In this document: positions 36,545 through 51,100 of the stretch, piece by piece
Layout: each line of letters opens with the position of its first letter
Numbering within the stretch: position 1 is the first letter of the stretch
NCBI GenBank assembly: GCA_031769625.1
Contig: JAUIMM010000568.1
Location: 186,001-250,000 of the forward strand
Length of the DNA: 64,000 nucleotides
Source of the DNA: Taudactylus pleione
Lineage: Eukaryota; Chordata; Amphibia; Anura; Myobatrachidae
Direction: 5' to 3'
The notes under the pieces: model-generated
What the model was told of the DNA's origin: nothing
The model's input: only the letters and a program-made list of their open reading frames with translations
The model's database searches: none
Program-made: the position numbers and the translations under genes

Positions 36545-39500
36545 TCCCATTCCCAGCAGTCACTTCTGCAGTCATCACAAAGATACATCCCCCCGGTGTT
36601 ACTGTATAATGTTCTATTCCCAGCAGTCACCTCTCCAGTCATCACCCAGACACATCCCAGGTGTTACTGTACAATGTCACATTCCCAGCAGTCACTTCTG
36701 CAGTCATCACAAAGATACATCCCCCCGGTGTTACTGTATAATGTTCTATTCCCAGCAGTCACCTCTCCAGTCATCACCCAGACACATTCCCTGGTGTTAC
36801 TGTATAATGTCCCATTCCCAGCAGTCTCCTCCCCAGTCATCACCCAGACACATCCCCTGGTGTTACTGTATAAAGTCCCATTCCCAGCAGTCATCAAACA
36901 GACACATCCCCTGGTGTTACTGTATAAAGTCCCCTTCCTAGCAGTAACCTCCCCAGTCATCACCCAGACACATCCCCCAGTGTTACTGTATAAAGTCCCA
37001 TTCCCAGCAGTAACCTCCCCAGTCATCACCCAGACACATTCCCTGGTGTTACAGTATAATGTCCTATTCCCAGCAGTCACCTCTCCACTCATCACCCAGA
37101 CACATCCCCTGGTGTTACTGTATAATGTCCCATTCCAAGCAGTCATCTCTCCAGTTATCACCCAGATACATCCCCCGATGTTACTGTATAATGTCCTATT
37201 CCCAGCAGTCATCTCTCCAGTCTTCACCCATACACATCCCCTGGTGTTACTGTATAAAGTCCCCTTCCTAGCAGTAACCTCCCCAGTCATCACCCAGACA
37301 CATCCCCCAGTGTTACTGTATAAAGTCCCATTCCCAGCAGTAACCTCCCCAGTCATCACCCAGACACATTCCCTGGTGTTACAGTATAATGTCCTATTCC
37401 CAGCAGTCACCTCTCCACTCATCACCCAGACACATCCCCTGGTGTTACTGTATAATGTCCCATTCCCAGCAGTCTCCTCCCCAGTCATCACCCAGATACA
37501 TGCCCCGGTGTTACTGTATAATGTCCTATTCCCAGCAGTCATCTCTCCAGTCTTCACCCATACACATCCCCTGGTGTTACTGTATAATGTCCCATTCCCA
37601 GCAGTCATCACCCAGACACATCCCCTGGTGTTACTGTATAATGTCCCATTCCCACAGTGACCTCTCCAGTCATCACCCAGACACATCCCCTGGTGTTACT
37701 GTATAATGTCCCATTCCCAGCAGTCACTTCTGCAGTCATCACAAAGATACATCCCCCCAGTGTTACTGTATAATGTTCTATTCCCAGCAGTCACCTCTCC
37801 AGTCTTCACCCATACACATCCCCTGGTGTTACTGTATAATGTCCCATTCCCAGCAGTCATCACCCAGACACATCCCCTGGTGTTACTGTATAATGTCCCA
37901 TTCCCAGCAGTCATCACCCAGACACATCCCCTGGTGTTACTGTATAATGTCCCATTCCCAGCAGTCACCTCTCCAGTCATCACCAAGACATATAACCTGG
38001 TGTTACTGTATAATGTCCTATTCCCAGCAGTCACCTCTCCAGTCATTACCCAGACACATCCCCCGGTGTTACTGTATAATGTCTAATTCCCAGCAGTCAT
38101 CTCTCCAGTCATCACCCAGATACATGCCCCGGTGTTACTGTATAATGTTCTATTCACAGCAGTCACCTCTCCAGTCATCACCCAGACACATTCCCTGGTG
38201 TTACTGTATAATGTCCTATTCCCAGCAGTCACCTCTCCAGTCATCACCCAGACACATCCCCTGGTGTTACTGTATAATGTCCCATTCCCAGCAGTCATCA
38301 CCCAGACACATCCCCTGGTGTTACTGTATAATGTCCCATTCCCACAGTCACCTCTCCAGTCATCACCCAGACACATCCCCTGGTGTTACTGTATAATGTC
38401 CCATTCCCAGCAGTCACTTCTGCAGTCATCACAAAGATACATCCCCCCGGTGTTACTGTATAATGTTCTATTCCCAGCAGTCACCTCTCCAGTCTTCACC
38501 CATACACATCCCCTGGTGTTACTGTATAAAGTCCCCTTCCTAGCAGTAACCTCCCCAGTCATCACCCAGACACATCCCCCAGTGTTACTGTATAAAGTCC
38601 CATTCCCAGCAGTAACCTCCCCAGTCATCACCCAGACACATTCCCTGGTGTTACAGTATAATGTCCTATTCCCAGCAGTCACCTCTCCACTCATCACCCA
38701 GACACATCCCCTGGTGTTACTGTATAATGTCCCATTCCCAGCAGTTTCCGCCCCAGTCATCACCCAGAAACATCCCCTGGTGTTACTGTATAATGTCCTA
38801 TTCCCAGCAGTCACCTCTCCAGTCATCACCAAGACATATGCCCTGGTGTTACTGTATAATGTCCCATTCCCAGTAATCATCTCTCCAGTCATCACACAGA
38901 CACATCCCCTGGTGTCACTGTATAATGTCCAATTCCCAGCAGTCACATCTCCAGTTATCACTCAGACACATCCCCCGGTGTTACTGTACAATGTCACATT
39001 CCCAGCAGTCACTTCTGCAGTCATCACAAAGATACATCCCCCCGGTGTTACTGTATAATGTTCTATTCCCAGCAGTCACCTCTCCAGTCATCACCCAGAC
39101 ACATTCCCTGGTGTTACTGTATAATGTCCCATTCCCAGCAGTCTCCTCCCCAGTCATCACCCAGAAACATCCCCTGGTGTTACTGTATAATGTCCTATTC
39201 CCAGCAGTCACCTCTCCAGTCATTACCCAGACACATCCCCCGGTGTTACTGTACAATGTCTCATTCCCAGCAGTCATCTCTCCAGTCATCACCCAGACAC
39301 ATCCCCTGGTATTACTGTATAATGTCCTATTCCCAGCAGTCACCTCTCCAGTCATCACCCAGACACATTCCCTGGTGTTACTGTATAATGTCCCATTCCC
39401 AGCAGTCTCCTCCCCAGTCATCACCCAGACACATCCCCTGGTGTTACTGTATAAAGTCCCATTCCCAGCAGTCACCTCTCCACTCATCACCCAGACACAT

Positions 39501-42140
39501 CCCCCGGTGTTACTGTATAATGTCCCATTTCCAGCAGTCACCTCTCCAGTCATCACCCAGACACATCCCTTGGTGTTACTGTATAATGTCCCATTCCCAC
39601 AGTCACCTCTCCAGTCATCACCCAGACACATCCCCTGGTGTTACTGTATAATGTCCCATTCCCAGCAGTCACTTCTGCAGTCATCACAAAGATACATCCC
39701 CCCGGTGTTACTGTATAATGTTCTATTCCCAGCAGTCACCTCTCCAGTCATCACCCAGACACATCCCAGGTGTTACTGTACAATGTCACATTCCCAGCAG
39801 TCACTTCTGCAGTCATCACAAAGATACATCCCCCCGGTGTTACTGTATAATGTTCTATTCCCAGCAGTCACCTCTCCAGTCATCACCCAGACACATTCCC
39901 TGGTGTTACTGTATAATGTCCCATTCCCAGCAGTCTCCTCCCCAGTCATCACCCAGACACATCCCCTGGTGTTACTGTATAAAGTCCCATTCCCAGCAGT
40001 CATCAAACAGACACATCCCCTGGTGTTACTGTATAAAGTCCCCTTCCTAGCAGTAACCTCCCCAGTCATCACCCAGACACATCCCCCAGTGTTACTGTAT
40101 AAAGTCCCATTCCCAGCAGTAACCTCCCCAGTCATCACCCAGACACATTCCCTGGTGTTACTGTATAATGTCCCATTCCCAGCAGTCTCCTCCCCAGTCA
40201 TCACCCAGACACATCCCCTGGTGTTACTGTATAAAGTCCCATTCCCAGCAGTCACCTCTCCACTCATCACCCAGACACATCCCCCGGTGTTACTGTATAA
40301 TGTCCCATTCCAAGCAGTCTCCTCCCCAGTCATCACCCAGACACATCCCCTGGTGTTACTGTATAAAGTCCCATTCCCAGCAGTCATCAAACAGACACAT
40401 CCCCTGGTGTTACTGTATAAAGTCCCCTTCCTAGCAGTAACCTCCCCAGTCATCACCCAGACACATCCCCCAGTGTTACTGTATAAAGTCCCATTCCCAG
40501 CAGTAACCTCCCCAGTCATCACCCAGACACATTCCCTGGTGTTACTGTATAATGTCCCATTCCCAGCAGTCATCAAACAGACACATCCCCTGGTGTTACT
40601 GTATAAAGTCCCCTTCCTAGCAGTAACCTCCCCAGTCATCACCCAGACACATCCCCCAGTGTTACTGTATAAAGTCCCATTCCCAGCAGTAACCTCCCCA
40701 GTCATCACCCAGACACATTCCCTGGTGTTACAGTATAATGTCCTATTCCCAGCAGTCATCACCCAGACACATCCCCTGGTGTTACTGTATAATGTCCCAT
40801 TCCCACAGTGACCTCTCCAGTCATCACCCAGACACATCCCCTGGTGTTACTGTATAATGTCCCATTCCCAGCAGTCACTTCTGCAGTCATCACAAAGATA
40901 CATCCCCCCAGTGTTACTGTATAATGTTCTATTCCCAGCAGTCACCTCTCCAGTCTTCACCCATACACATCCCCTGGTGTTACTGTATAATGTCCCATTC
41001 CCAGCAGTCATCACCCAGACACATCCCCTGGTGTTACTGTATAATGTCCCATTCCCAGCAGTCATCACCCAGACACATCCCCTGGTGTTACTGTATAATG
41101 TCCCATTCCCAGCAGTCACCTCTCCAGTCATCACCAAGACATATAACCTGGTGTTACTGTATAATGTCCTATTCCCAGCAGTCACCTCTCCAGTCATTAC
41201 CCAGACACATCCCCCGGTGTTACTGTATAATGTCTAATTCCCAGCAGTCATCTCTCCAGTCATCACCCAGATACATGCCCCGGTGTTACTGTATAATGTT
41301 CTATTCACAGCAGTCACCTCTCCAGTCATCACCCAGACACATTCCCTGGTGTTACTGTATAAAGTCCTATTCCCAGCAGTCACCTCTCCAGTCATCACCC
41401 AGACACATCCCCTGGTGTTACTGTATAATGTCCCATTCCCAGCAGTCATCACCCAGACACATCCCCTGGTGTTACTGTATAATGTCCCATTCCCACAGTC
41501 ACCTCTCCAGTCATCACCCAGACACATCCCCTGGTGTTACTGTATAATGTCCCATTCCCAGCAGTCACTTCTGCAGTCATCACAAAGATACATCCCCCCG
41601 GTGTTACTGTATAATGTTCTATTCCCAGCAGTCACCTCTCCAGTCTTCACCCATACACATCCCCTGGTGTTACTGTATAAAGTCCCCTTCCTAGCAGTAA
41701 CCTCCCCAGTCATCACCCAGACACATCCCCCAGTGTTACTGTATAAAGTCCCATTCCCAGCAGTAACCTCCCCAGTCTTCACCCATACACATCCCCTGGT
41801 GTTACTGTATAATGTCCCATTCCCAGCAGTCACCTCTCCACTCATCACCCAGACACATCCCCTGGTGTTACTGTATAATGTCCCATTCCCAGCAGTTTCC
41901 GCCCCAGTCATCACCCAGAAACATCCCCTGGTGTTACTGTATAATGTCCTATTCCCAGCAGTCACCTCTCCAGTCATCACCAAGACATATGCCCTGGTGT
42001 TACTGTATAATGTCCCATTCCCAGTAATCATCTCTCCAGTCATCACCCAGACACATCCCCTGGTGTCACTGTATAATGTCCCATTCCCAGCAGTCACATC
42101 TTCAGTTATCACTCAGACACATCCCCCGGTGTTACTGTAC
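36545..42140. repeat. Higher-order tandem duplication of about 3.1 kb within the satellite
   Basis: Copy 1 (about 36545-39650) and copy 2 (about 39655-42140 and slightly beyond) repeat the same unit order. Both begin with cacttctgcagtcatcacaa units followed by a gtgttactgtacaatgtcac unit. Landmarks 36609/39718 (offset 3109), 37696/40847 and 38386/41537 (both 3151) show the period; the 42-bp change marks an internal unit-length difference. Confidence 0.85.
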
Positions 42141-45100
42141 AATGTCACATTCCCAGCAGTCATCTCTCCAGTCATCACCCAGACACATCCCCTGGTATTA
42201 CTGTATAATGTCCTATTCCCAGCAGTCACCTCTCCAGTCATCACCCAGACACATTCCCTGGTGTTACTGTATAATGTCCCATTCCCAGCAGTCTCCTCCC
42301 CAGTCATCACCCAGACACATCCCCTGGTGTTACTGTATAAAGTCCCATTCCCAGCAGTCATCACCCAGACACATCCCCTGGTGTTACTGTATAATGTCCA
42401 ATTCCCAGTAATCATCTCTCCAGTCATCTCCCAGACACATCCCCTGGTGTTACTGTATAATGTCTCATTCCAAGCAGTCATCTCTCCAGTTATCACCCAG
42501 ATACATCCCCCGATGTTACTGTATAATGTCCTATTCCCAGCAGTCATCTCTCCAGTCTTCACCCATACACATCCCCTGGTGTTACTGTATAAAGTCCCCT
42601 TCCTAGCAGTAACCTCCCCAGTCATCACCCAGACACATCCCCCAGTGTTACTGTATAAAGTCCCATTCCCAGCAGTAACCTCCCCAGTCATCACCCAGAC
42701 ACATTCCCTGGTGTTACAGTATAATGTCCTATTCCCAGCAGTCACCTTTCCACTCATCACCCAGACACATCCCCTGGTGTTACTGTATAATGTCCCATTC
42801 CCAGCAGTCTCCTCCCCAGTCATCACCCAGATACATGCCCCGATGTTACTGTATAATGTCCTATTCCCAGCAGTCACCTGTCCAGTCATCACCCAGACAC
42901 ATCCCCTGGTGTTACTGTATAATGTCCCATTCCCAGCAGTCATCACCCAGACACATCCCCTGGTGTTACTGTATAATGTCCCATTCCCAGCAGTCATCAC
43001 CCAGACACATCCCCTGGTGTTACTGTATAATGTCCAATTCCCAGTAATCATCTCTCCAGTCATCACCCAGACACATCCCCTGGTGTTACTGTATAATGTC
43101 CCATTCCCAGCAGTCACCTCTCCAGTTATCACCCAGACACATCCCCCGGTGTTACTGTATAATGTCCCATTTCCAGCAGTCACCTCTACAGTCATCACCC
43201 AGACACATCCCCTGGTGTTACTGTATAATGTCACATTCCCGGCAGTCTCCTCCCCAGTCATCACCTAGACACATCCCCTGGTGTTACTGTATAATGTCCC
43301 ATTCCCCGCAGTCACCTCTCCAGTCATCACCCAGACACATCCCCTGGTGTTACTGTATAATGTCCCATTCCCAGCAGTCACCTCTACAGTCATCACCCAG
43401 ACACATCCCCTGGTGTTACTGTATAAAGTCCCATTCCCAGCAGTCATCACCCAGACACATCCCCTGGTGTTACTGTATAATGTCCAATTCCCAGTAATCA
43501 TCTCTCCAGTCATCTCCCAGACACATCCCCTGGTGTTACTGTATAATGTCCTATTCCCAGCAGTAACCTCCCCAGTCATCACCCAGACACATCCCCTGGT
43601 ATTACTGTATAATGTCCCATTCCCAGCAGTCACCTCTCCAGTCATCACCAAGACATATAACCTGGTGTTACTGTATAATGTCCTATTCCCAGCAGTCACC
43701 TCTCCAGTCATTACCCAGACACATCCCCCAGTGTTACTGTATAATGTCTCATTCCCAGCAGTCATCTCTCCAGTCATCACCCAGACACATCCCCTGGTAT
43801 TACTGTATAATGTCCTATTCCCAGCAGTCACCTCTCCAGTCATCACCCAGACACATTCCCCGGTGTTACTGTATAATGTCCTATTCCCAGCACTCACCTC
43901 TCCAGTCATCACTCAGACACATCCCCTGGTGTTACTGTATAATGTCCCTTTCCCAGCAGTCATCTCTCCAGTCATCACCCAGATACATGCCCCGGTGTTA
44001 CTGTATAATGTTCTATTCACAGCAGTCACCTCTCCAGTCATCACCCAGACACATCCCCTGGTGTTACTGTATAATGTCCTATTCCCAGCACTCACCTCTC
44101 CAGTCATCACTCAGATACATGCCCCGGTGTTACTGTATAATGTTCTATTCACAGCAGTCACCTCTCCAGTCATCACCCAGACACATTCCCTGGTGTTACT
44201 GTATAATGTCCTATTCCCAGCAGTCACCTGTCCAGTCATCACCCAGACACATCCCCTGGTGTTACTGTATAATGTCCCATTCCCAGCAGTCATCACCCAG
44301 ACACATCCCCTGGTGTTACTGTATAATGTCCCATTCCCACAGTCACCTCTCCAGTCATCACCCAGACACATCCCCTGGTGTTACTGTATAATGTCCCATT
44401 CCCAGCAGTCACTTCTGCAGTCATCACAAAGATACATCCCCCCGGTGTTACTGTATAATGTTCTATTCCCAGCAGTCACCTCTCCAGTCATCACCCAGAC
44501 ACATTCCCTGGTGTTACTGTATATTGTCCCATTCCCAGCAGTCTCCTCCCCAGTCATCACCCAGACACATCCCCTGGTATTACTGTATAAAGTCCCATTC
44601 CCAGCAGTCATCACCCAGACACATCCCCTGGTGTTACTGTATAATGTCCAATTCCCAGTAATCATCTCTCCAGTCATCTCCCAGACACATCCCCTGGTGT
44701 TACTGTATAATGTCTCATTCCAAGCAGTCATCTCTCCAGTTATCACCCAGATACATCCCCCGATGTTACTGTATAATGTCCTATTCCCAGCAGTCATCTC
44801 TCCAGTCTTCACCCATACACATCCCCTGGTGTTACTGTATAAAGTCCCCTTCCTAGCAGTAACCTCACCAGTCATCACCCAGACACATCCCCCAGTGTTA
44901 CTGTATAAAGTTGCATTCCCAGCAGTAACCTCCCCAGTCATCACCCAGACACATTCCCTGGTGTTACAGTATAATGTCCTATTCCCAGCAGTCACCTCTC
45001 CACTCATCACCCAGACACATCCCCTGGTGTTACTGTATAATGTCCCATTCCCAGCAGTCTCCTCCCCAGTCATCACCCAGATACATGCCCCGGTGTTACT

Positions 45101-47329
45101 GTATAATGTCCTATTCCCAGCAGTCACCTCTACAGTCATCACCCAGACACATCCCCTGGTGTTACTGTATAATGTCACATTCCCGGCAGTCTCCTCCCCA
45201 GTCATCACCTAGACACATCCCCTGGTGTTACTGTATAATGTCCCATTCCCCAGAGTCACCTCTCCAGTCATCACCCAGACACATCCCCTGGTGTTACTGT
45301 ATAATGTCCCATTCCCAGCAGTCACTTCTGCAGTCATCACAAAGATACATCCCCCCGATGTTACTGTATAATGTCCTATTCCCAGCAGTCATCTCTCCAG
45401 TCTTCACCCATACACATCCCCTGGTGTTACTGTATATTGTCCCATTCCCAGCAGTCTCCTCCCCAGTCATCACCCAGACACATCCCCTGGTGTTACTGTA
45501 TAATGTCCCATTCCCAGCAGTCATCACCCAGACACATCCCCTGGTGTTACTGTATAATGTCCCATTCCCACAGTCACCTCTCCAGTCATCACCCAGACAC
45601 ATCCCCTGGTGTTACTGTATAATGTCCAATTCCCAGTAATCATCTCTCCAGTCATCTCCCAGACACATCCCCTGGTATTACTGTATAATGTCCCATTCCC
45701 AGCAGTCACCTCTCCAGTCATCACCAAGACATATAACCTGGTGTTACTGTATAATGTCCTATTCCCAGCAGTCACCTCTCCAGTCATTACCCAGACACAT
45801 CCCCCGGTGTTACTGTATAATGTCTCATTCCCAGCAGTCATCTCTCCAGTCATCACCCAGACACATCCCCTGGTATTACTGTATAATGTCCTATTCCCAG
45901 CAGTCACCTCTCCAGTCATCACCCAGACACATCCCCTGGTGTTACTGTATAATGTCCTATTCCCAGCACTCACCTCTCCAGTCATCACTCAGACACATCC
46001 CCTGGTGTTACTGTATAATGTCCCTTTCCCAGCAGTTTCCGCCCCAGTCATCACCCAGAAACATCCCCTGGTGTACTGTATAATGTCCTATTCCCAGCAG
46101 TCACCTCTCCAGTCATCACCAAGACATATCCCCTGGTGTTACTGTATAATGTCCCATTCCCAGTAATCATCTCTCCAGTAATCACCCAGACACATCCCCT
46201 GGTGTTACTGTATAATGTCCCATTCCCAGCAGTCACCTCTCCAGTCATCACCCAGACACATCCCTTGGTGTTACTGTATAATGTCACATTCCCGGCAGTC
46301 TCCTCCCCAGTCATCACCCAGAAACATCCCCTGGTGTTACTGTATAATGTTCTATTCACAGCAGTCACCTCTCCAGTCAATACCCAGACACATTCCCTGG
46401 TGTTACTGTATAATGTCCTATTCCCAGCAGTCACCTGTCCAGTCATCACCCAGACACATCCCCTGGTGTTACTGTATAATGTCCTATTCCCAGCAGTCAC
46501 CTCTCCAGTCATTACCCAGACACATCCCCCGGTGTTACTGTACAATGTCTCATTCCCAGCAGTCATCTCTCCAGTCATCACCCAGACACATGCCCTGGTA
46601 TTACTGTATAATGTCCTATTCCCAGCAGTCACCTCTCCAGTCATCACCCAGACACATTCCCTGGTGTTACTGTATAATGTCCCATTCCCAGCAGTCTCCT
46701 CCCCAGTCATCACCCAGACACATCCCCTGGTGTTACTGTATAAAGTCCCATTCCCAGCAGTCACCTCTCCAGTCATCACCAAGACATATAACCTGGTGTT
46801 ACTGTATAATGTCCCATTCCCAGCAGTCTCCTCCCCAGTCATCACCCAGACACATCCCCTGGTGTTACTGTATGAAGTCCCATTCCCAGCAGTCACCTCT
46901 CCAGTCATCACCAAGACATATAACCTGGTGTTACTGTATAATGTCCCATTCCCAGCAGTCTCCTCCCCAGTCATCACCCAGACACATCCCCTGGTGTTAC
47001 TGTATAATGTCCAATTCCCAGTAATCATCTCTCCAGTCATCTCCCAGACACATCCCCTGGTGTTACTGTATAATGTCTCATTCCAAGCAGTCATCTCTCC
47101 AGTTATCACCCAGATACATCCCCCGATGTTACTGTATAATGTCCTATTCCCAGGGGTCATCTCTCCAGTCTTCACCCATACACATCCCCTGGTGTTACTG
47201 TATAAAGTCCCCTTCCTAGCAGTAACCTCCCCAGTCATCACCCAGACACATCCCCCAGTGTTACTGTATAAAGTCCCATTCCCAGCAGTAACCTCCCCAG
47301 TCATCACCCAGACACATTCCCTGGTGTTA

Positions 47330-50300
47330 CAGTATAATGTCCTATTCCCAGCAGTCACCTTTCCACTCATCACCCAGACACATCCCCTGGTGTTACTGTA
47401 TAATGTCCCATTCCCAGCAGTCTCCTCCCCAGTCATCACCCAGATACATGCCCCGATGTTACTGTATAATGTCCTATTCCCAGCAGTCACCTGTCCAGTC
47501 ATCACCCAGACACATCCCCTGGTGTTACTGTATAATGTCCCATTCCCAGCAGTCATCACCCAGACACATCCCCTGGTGTTACTGTATAATGTCCCATTCC
47601 CAGCAGTCATCACCCAGACACATCCCCTGGTGTTACTGTATAATGTCCCATTCCCACAGTCACCTCTCCAGTCATCACCCAGACACATCCCCTGGTGTTA
47701 ATGTATAATGTCCAATTCCCAGTAATCATCTCTCCAGTCATCACCCAGACACATCCCCTGGTGTTACTGTATAATGTCCCATTCCCAGCAGTCACCTCTC
47801 CAGTTATCACCCAGACACATCCCCCGGTGTTACTGTATAATGTCCCATTTCCAGCAGTCACCTCTACAGTCATCACCCAGACACATCCCCTGGTGTTACT
47901 GTATAATGTCACATTCCCGGCAGTCTCCTCCCCAGTCATCACCTAGACACATCCCCTGGTGTTACTGTATAATGTCCCATTCCCCAGAGTCACCTCTCCA
48001 GTCATCACCCAGATACATCCCCCCGATGTTACTGTATAATGTCCTATTCCCAGCAGTCATCTCTCCAGTCTTCACCCATACACATCCCCTGGTGTTACTG
48101 TATAATGTCCCCTTCCTAGCAGTAACCTCCCCAGTCATCACCCAGATACATCCCCTGGTGTTACTGTATAATGTCCCATTCCCCGCAGTCACCTCTCCAG
48201 TCATCACCCAGACACATCCCCTGGTGTTACTGTATAATGTCCCATTCCCAGCAGTCACCTCTACAGTCATCACCCAGACACATACCCTGGTGTTACTGTA
48301 TAAAGTCCCATTCCCAGCAGTCATCACCCAGACACATCCCCTGGTGTTACTGTATAATGTCCAATTCCCAGTAATCATCTCTCCAGTCATCTCCCAGACA
48401 CATCCCCTAGTGTTACTGTATAATGTCCTATTCCCAGCAGTAACCTCCCCAGTCATCACCCAGACACATCCCCTGGTATTACTGTATAATGTCCCATTCC
48501 CAGCAGTCACCTCTCCAGTCATCACCAAGACATATAACCTGGTGTTACTGTATAATGTCCTATTCCCAGCAGTCACCTCTCCAGTCATTACCCAGACACA
48601 TCCCCCGGTGTTACTGTATAATGTCTCATTCCTAGCAGTCATCTCTCCAGTCATCACCCAGACACATCCCCTGGTATTACTGTATAATGTCCTATTCCCA
48701 GCAGTCACCTCTCCAGTCATAACCCAGACACATCCCCCGGTGTTACTGTATAATGTCCTATTCCCAGCACTCACCTCTCCAGTCATCACTCAGACACATC
48801 CCCTGGTGTTACTGTATAATGTCCTATTCCCAGCACTCACCTCTCCAGTCATCACTCAGATACATGCCCCGGTGTTACTGTATAATGTTCTATTCACAGC
48901 AGTCACCTCTCCAGTCATCACCCAGACACATTCCCTGGTGTTACTGTATAATGTCCTATTCCCAGCAGTCACCTGTCCAGTCATCACCCAGACACATCCC
49001 CTGGTGTTACTGTATAATGTCCCATTCCCAGCAGTCATCACCCAGACACATCCCCTGGTGTTACTGTATAATGTCCCATTTCCACAGTCACCTCTCCAGT
49101 CATCACCCAGACACATCCCCTGGTGTTACTGTATAATGTCCCATTCTCAGCAGTCACTTCTGCAGTCATCACAAAGATACATCCCCCCGGTGTTACTGTA
49201 TAATGTTCTATTCCCAGCAGTCACCTCTCCAGTCATCACCCAGACACATTCCCTGGTGTTACTGTATAATGTCCCATTCCCAGCAGTCTCCTCCCCAGTC
49301 ATCACCCAGACACATCCCCTGGTATTACTGTATAAAGTCCCATTCCCAGCAGTCATCACCCAGACACATCCCCTGGTGTTACTGTATAATGTCCAATTCC
49401 CAGTAATCATCTCTCCAGTCATCTCCCAGACACATCCCCTGGTGTTACTGTATAATGTCTCATTCCAAGCAGTCATCTCTCCAGTTATCACCCAGATACA
49501 TCCCCCGATGTTACTGTATAATGTCCTATTCCCAGCAGTCATCTCTCCAGTCTTCACCCATACACATCCCCTGGTGTTACTGTATAAAGTCCCCTTCCTA
49601 GCAGTAACCTCACCAGTCATCACCCAGACACATCCCCCAGTGTTACTGTATAAAGTTGCATTCCCAGCAGTAACCTCCCCAGTCATCACCCAGACACATT
49701 CCCTGGTGTTACAGTATAATGTCCTATTCCCAGCAGTCACCTCTCCACTCATCACCCAGACACATCCCCTGGTGTTACTGTATAATGTCCCATTCCCAGC
49801 AGTCTCCTCCCCAGTCATCACCCAGATACATGCCCCGGTGTTACTGTATAATGTCCTATTCCCAGCAGTCACCTGTCCAGTCATCACCCAGACACATCCC
49901 CTGGTGTTACTGTATAATGTCCCATTCCCAGCAGTCATCACCCAGACACATCCCCTGGTGTTACTGTATAATGTCCCATTCCCAGCAGTCATCACCCAGA
50001 CACATCCCCTGGTGTTACTGTATAATGTCCCATTCCCACAGTCACCTCTCCAGTCATCACCCAGACACATCCCCTGGTGTTAATGTATAATGTCCAATTC
50101 CCAGTAATCATCTCTCCAGTCATCACCCAGACACATCCCCTGGTGTTACTGTATAATGTCCCATTCCCAGCAGTCACCTCTCCAGTTATCACCCAGACAC
50201 ATCCCCCGGTGTTACTGTATAATGTCCCATTTCCAGCAGTCACCTCTGCAGTCATCACCCAGACACATCCCCTGGTATTACTGTATAATGTCACATTCCC

Positions 50301-51100
50301 GGCAGTCTCCTCCCCAGTCATCACCTAGACACATCCCCTGGTGTTACTGTATAATGTCCCATTCCCCAGAGTCACCTCTCCAGTCATCACCCAGATACAT
50401 CCCCCCGATGTTACTGTATAATGTCCTATTCCCAGCAGTCAACTCTCCAGTCTTCACCCATACACATACCCTGGTGTTACTGTATAATGTCCCCTTCCTA
50501 GCAGTAACCTCCCCAGTCATCACCCAGATACATCCCCTAGTGTTACTGTATAATGTCCCATTCCCCGCAGTCACCTCTCCAGTCATCACCCAGACACATC
50601 CCCTGGTGTTACTGTATAATGTCCCATTCCCAGCAGTCACCTCTACAGTCATCACCCAGACACATCCCCTGGTGTTACTGTATAAAGTCCCATTCCCAGC
50701 AGTCATCACCCAGACACATCCCCTGGTGTTACTGTATAATGTCCAATTCCCAGTAATCATCTCTCCAGTCATCTCCCAGACACATCCCCTGGTATTACTG
50801 TATAATGTCCCATTCCCAGCAGTCACCTCTCCAGTCATCACCAAGACATATAACCTGGTGTTACTGTATAATGTCCTATTCCCAGCAGTCACCTCTCCAG
50901 TCATTACCCAGACACATCCCCCGGTGTTACTGTATAATGTCTCATTCCCAGCAGTCATCTCTCCAGTCATCACCCAGACACATCCCCTGGTATTACTGTA
51001 TAATGTCCTATTCCCAGCAGTCACCTCTCCAGTCATCACCAAGACACATCCCCTGGTGTTACTGTATAATGTCCTATTCCCAGCACTCACCTCTCCAGTC
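47330..51100. repeat. Higher-order duplication of 2382 bp within the satellite
   Basis: Landmarks 47337/49719, 47695/50077, 47774/50156 and 48171/50553 all keep an offset of exactly 2382 bp, including a unit with cctagacacatcccc that breaks the frame at both places. Related but less complete blocks occur at 42700-43910 and 43280-45210, so this is part of a larger family of superunits. Confidence 0.8.
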
